Below, in pieces: positions 62,554 through 64,000 of a stretch of 64,000 nt of DNA (position 1 is its first letter; each line of letters opens with the position of its first letter). The DNA lies in NCBI GenBank assembly GCA_003151825.1, contig PLYO01000021.1, positions 37,564-101,563 of the forward strand, in the 5' to 3' direction. Under the pieces are notes generated by a model. That model saw only the letters and a program-made list of their open reading frames with translations. It was not told where the DNA came from and searched no databases. A program made the position numbers and the translations under genes. This DNA is from Ignavibacteriota bacterium (lineage in GTDB: Bacteria; Bacteroidota; Ignavibacteria; Palsa-1295).

Positions 62554-63330
62554 TCATGACGTTTGCCTCCGGTATTCTGCGAGTATAATGGCGGCGCTCT
62601 GGGCCACGTTCAGCGACTCCCCGGCGCCATATCGCGGAATCGTGATCTGCTCATTCGCCAAGGCCAATAATTCCGGGCGAATGCCGCGCGCTTCAGTTCC
62701 GAGCAACAGCACGACGCGCTCCGGAAAGGAGGCTTCAAAGATGGACGTTGCGCTTGCTTCCAGCGTTGCCGCGAGGATGTGCCATCCGGCCGTTCGCAAT
62801 TCCGTAAGCCGCTTCGATAAATCGGCGACCAGATCGATACTGACGTCGAAAATCGCGCCCTGCGTACTGCGCACCACTTTGGGCGCGTAGGGGTCGGCCG
62901 TTCCCTCGCCAAGCAACATATTTGGAACGGCAAACCATACGGCGGTCCGAATAATCGTTCCAACATTACCGGGATCCTGCACGCCATCGAGCGCGAGCAG
63001 GACATTGCCGTGAAGGTGCGTTAGCCGCGGCATGCGGGCTACCGCGAAGATGCCCTGCGGTTCCTGCGTGTCGGAAATGCGAAACGAAAGTTTTGCCGGC
63101 AACGAATGCACTTCGATGCCAAGCGATTCCGCCCGATCGAACAACGCGCCGTGACGAGCCACTGCATCCTGCGTAAACGCAGCGTACAAAATAAGCTTGG
63201 GAGCTTTTTCGAGCGCCGCTTCGAGCAGATGCGGGCCTTCGATTGCAAATTCCGAATCGCCACGGCGCGCGCGCGCATCGCGCAGCAGGCTCCGAATGTG
63301 GTTTGCGCGAAGTTCGGTGAGGGGAGTCAT
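62554..63330 (-). CDS. TrmH/SpoU-family RNA 2'-O-methyltransferase
   Basis: 258 residues from ATG 63330; the frame also offers TTG at 63336. The N-terminal substrate-binding part (RANHIRSLLRDARARRGDSE, FAIEGPHLLEA) precedes the SPOUT knot: ALDGVQDPGNVGTIIRTAVW (motif 1), VVLLLGTEARGIRPELLALA (motif 2) and ITIPRYGAGESLNVAQSAAI (motif 3). It methylates a ribose in rRNA or tRNA using SAM; the site is not predictable. A short heptamer-like run lies at 63335-63362 just upstream. Confidence 0.92.
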   Translation of the reverse strand: MTPLTELRANHIRSLLRDARARRGDSEFAIEGPHLLEAALEKAPKLILYAAFTQDAVARHGALFDRAESLGIEVHSLPAKLSFRISDTQEPQGIFAVARMPRLTHLHGNVLLALDGVQDPGNVGTIIRTAVWFAVPNMLLGEGTADPYAPKVVRSTQGAIFDVSIDLVADLSKRLTELRTAGWHILAATLEASATSIFEASFPERVVLLLGTEARGIRPELLALANEQITIPRYGAGESLNVAQSAAIILAEYRRQTS

Positions 63331-63334
63331 GGGC

Positions 63335-63362
63335 AAAGATGAAATAGGAAAGATGAGAGATG
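63335..63362. repeat. Weak heptanucleotide run AAAGATG
   Basis: Four 7-base units: AAAGATG, AAATAGG, AAAGATG, AGAGATG. It is less regular than the other arrays and lies between sdhD and the methyltransferase gene, right before the latter's start. Confidence 0.45.
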
Positions 63363-63403
63363 AATTGGGCGAACTCAGGTCGTCCTATTTGTTCTCTGCC
63401 GCT

Positions 63404-63832
63404 TTACGGCTTCAACGGATCGAAACTAAGGATCGTATTCCAGCCGATCGTCACGAAAATCACGCCGGCAATCACAAGCACGCCAAAAATGGTGAGGCCA
63501 ACGGCGGGTTTCAACTTGTAATCGCGGACGATGTTCCAAATTCCCTGCAAGCCGTGATACATACCGATCGTGATAAATCCAAGATAAATTCCCTTGAACC
63601 ACGGCGAAGCCAGCCGCGAAGCCGTTTCGCCATAATCATGGCCGCTCAACGGATTATAGTGCATCAAAATGTAATGCCCGACCACGAGAAACACAAGCGC
63701 CAGCCCTGTAACACGCTGTAGCCACCACGCCGGCGCGCCGCTTTTGCGCGGGCGCGAGTAGCTGCGTAGGAGTGCTCCCCCTCCTCTGCCAAGAGGAGGG
63801 GGCTGGGGGGTGGTGTGTTGAGTATCTGACAT
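63404..63832 (-). CDS. sdhD: Succinate dehydrogenase hydrophobic membrane anchor (SdhD-like)
   Basis: 142 residues. Three TM helices are visible: QRVTGLALVFLVVGHYILMH, IYLGFITIGMYHGLQGIWNI and VGLTIFGVLVIAGVIFVTIG. The His in VVGHYILMHYN and GMYHGLQG are candidate heme b ligands. SdhD anchors succinate dehydrogenase and binds quinone in the inner membrane. The first 20 residues (TTPQPPPLGRGGGALLRSY) are Pro/Gly-rich and are encoded by a GC palindrome at 63777-63802, which probably inserted into or created the N-terminus. It follows sdhC by 7 bases. Confidence 0.85.
   Translation of the reverse strand: MSDTQHTTPQPPPLGRGGGALLRSYSRPRKSGAPAWWLQRVTGLALVFLVVGHYILMHYNPLSGHDYGETASRLASPWFKGIYLGFITIGMYHGLQGIWNIVRDYKLKPAVGLTIFGVLVIAGVIFVTIGWNTILSFDPLKP
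63777..63802. repeat. CCCCCTCCTCT palindrome within sdhD
   Basis: Perfect 11-base arms CCCCCTCCTCT / AGAGGAGGGGG around GCCA. It is translated as part of the SdhD N-terminus. Confidence 0.75.
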
Positions 63833-63839
63833 CTTTAAT

Positions 63840-64000
63840 TTACTTTGCGAAAATCTCGCTTGAAAAAATGAGGAAAAACATCATTACAACAACCGCGACG
63901 CCGGTCACCCACACGGCAGCGAGCAATTTTTTATGATACCGCGCACCATTCGCCAGATCGACGACGGCGATGCGGATGCCATTGAACGCATGGAACATCA
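63840..64000 (-). CDS. sdhC: Succinate dehydrogenase cytochrome b subunit (SdhC), N-terminus outside window
   Basis: The last 53 codons of a minus-strand gene, stop at 63840-63842: MFHAFNGIRIAVVDLANGAR, then a helix AAVWVTGVAVVVMMFFLIFS. HAFNGIRI is the typical SdhC segment with a heme-proximal His. It lies 7 bases before sdhD, the usual sdhCD order. Confidence 0.85.
   Translation of the reverse strand, partial: MFHAFNGIRIAVVDLANGARYHKKLLAAVWVTGVAVVVMMFFLIFSSEIFAK

Noticed and set aside
1..64000. tRNA or rRNA genes
   Set aside because: I looked for TTCGA-type arms with matching acceptor stems near gaps and found none I could fold convincingly; a covariance search would be decisive.

Overview
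The window looks like chromosomal DNA of a Bacteroidota/FCB-group bacterium, most like the Kapabacteria-Ignavibacteria side of that group. The reasons are a SprA-type type IX secretion (T9SS) outer-membrane translocon, at least six secreted proteins that carry or probably carry a T9SS C-terminal sorting domain, Kdo/LPS genes, weak Shine-Dalgarno use, and a b-type succinate dehydrogenase anchor. The taxon is inferred from gene content only.

Layout. 1-9.2 kb: a minus-strand block of large secreted surface proteins (three IgGFc-binding-like proteins and one Ig-like/choice-of-anchor protein) interrupted by dtd and preceded by a tiny membrane protein. 9.2-10.07 kb: non-coding, repeat-bearing spacer. 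10.07-15.03 kb: a compact four-gene DNA phosphorothioation operon, dndC - small protein - dndD - DndE/HerA-like ATPase, with no dndA, dndB or restriction genes in view. 15.2-18.7 kb: C39-like cysteine-protease-fold protein, hslVU, and a duplicated hslU 3' end behind a small coiled-coil gene. 18.7-23.8 kb: membrane protein, toxin-antitoxin pair running into tpiA, outer-membrane barrel, secreted Hcp-like protein, rpsL-rpsG, and two divergent small regulators. 24-27 kb: T9SS cargo and a truncated RhuM gene. 27-37.7 kb: sprA, a Kir-type K+ channel, a barrel, an FlgD-like lipoprotein and an aspartyl-protease-fold protein. 37.7-47 kb: NAD(P)-binding protein, penicillin acylase, a beta-propeller T9SS cargo, lon. 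47-55.3 kb: AlkD-like protein, mutS, sixA, small lipoprotein, OppA-like lipoprotein, ABC membrane domain without ATPase. 55.5-64 kb: HtrA protease, UvrD/PcrA helicase, an LPS set (kdsA-kdsD-lptC), rRNA methyltransferase, and sdhD/sdhC.

The most unusual feature is the repeat content. There are eight loci of tandem heptanucleotides. The unit sequence differs between loci but the 7-base period is constant, and at four loci the arrays are paired as inverted arms. Because 7 is not a multiple of 3, such an array reads as the same seven-residue peptide in all three frames. Two arrays supply the hydrophobic core of T9SS-cargo signal peptides, one pair encloses another signal peptide, one adds a hydrophobic stretch inside an ABC protein, and one forms a hairpin between hslV and hslU. 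Alongside these are about ten other inverted-repeat families. Several supply the last codons of a gene (mutS, the ABC protein, lon) or sit inside coding sequence (dtd, sdhD).

The second point of interest is the variant phosphorothioation operon.
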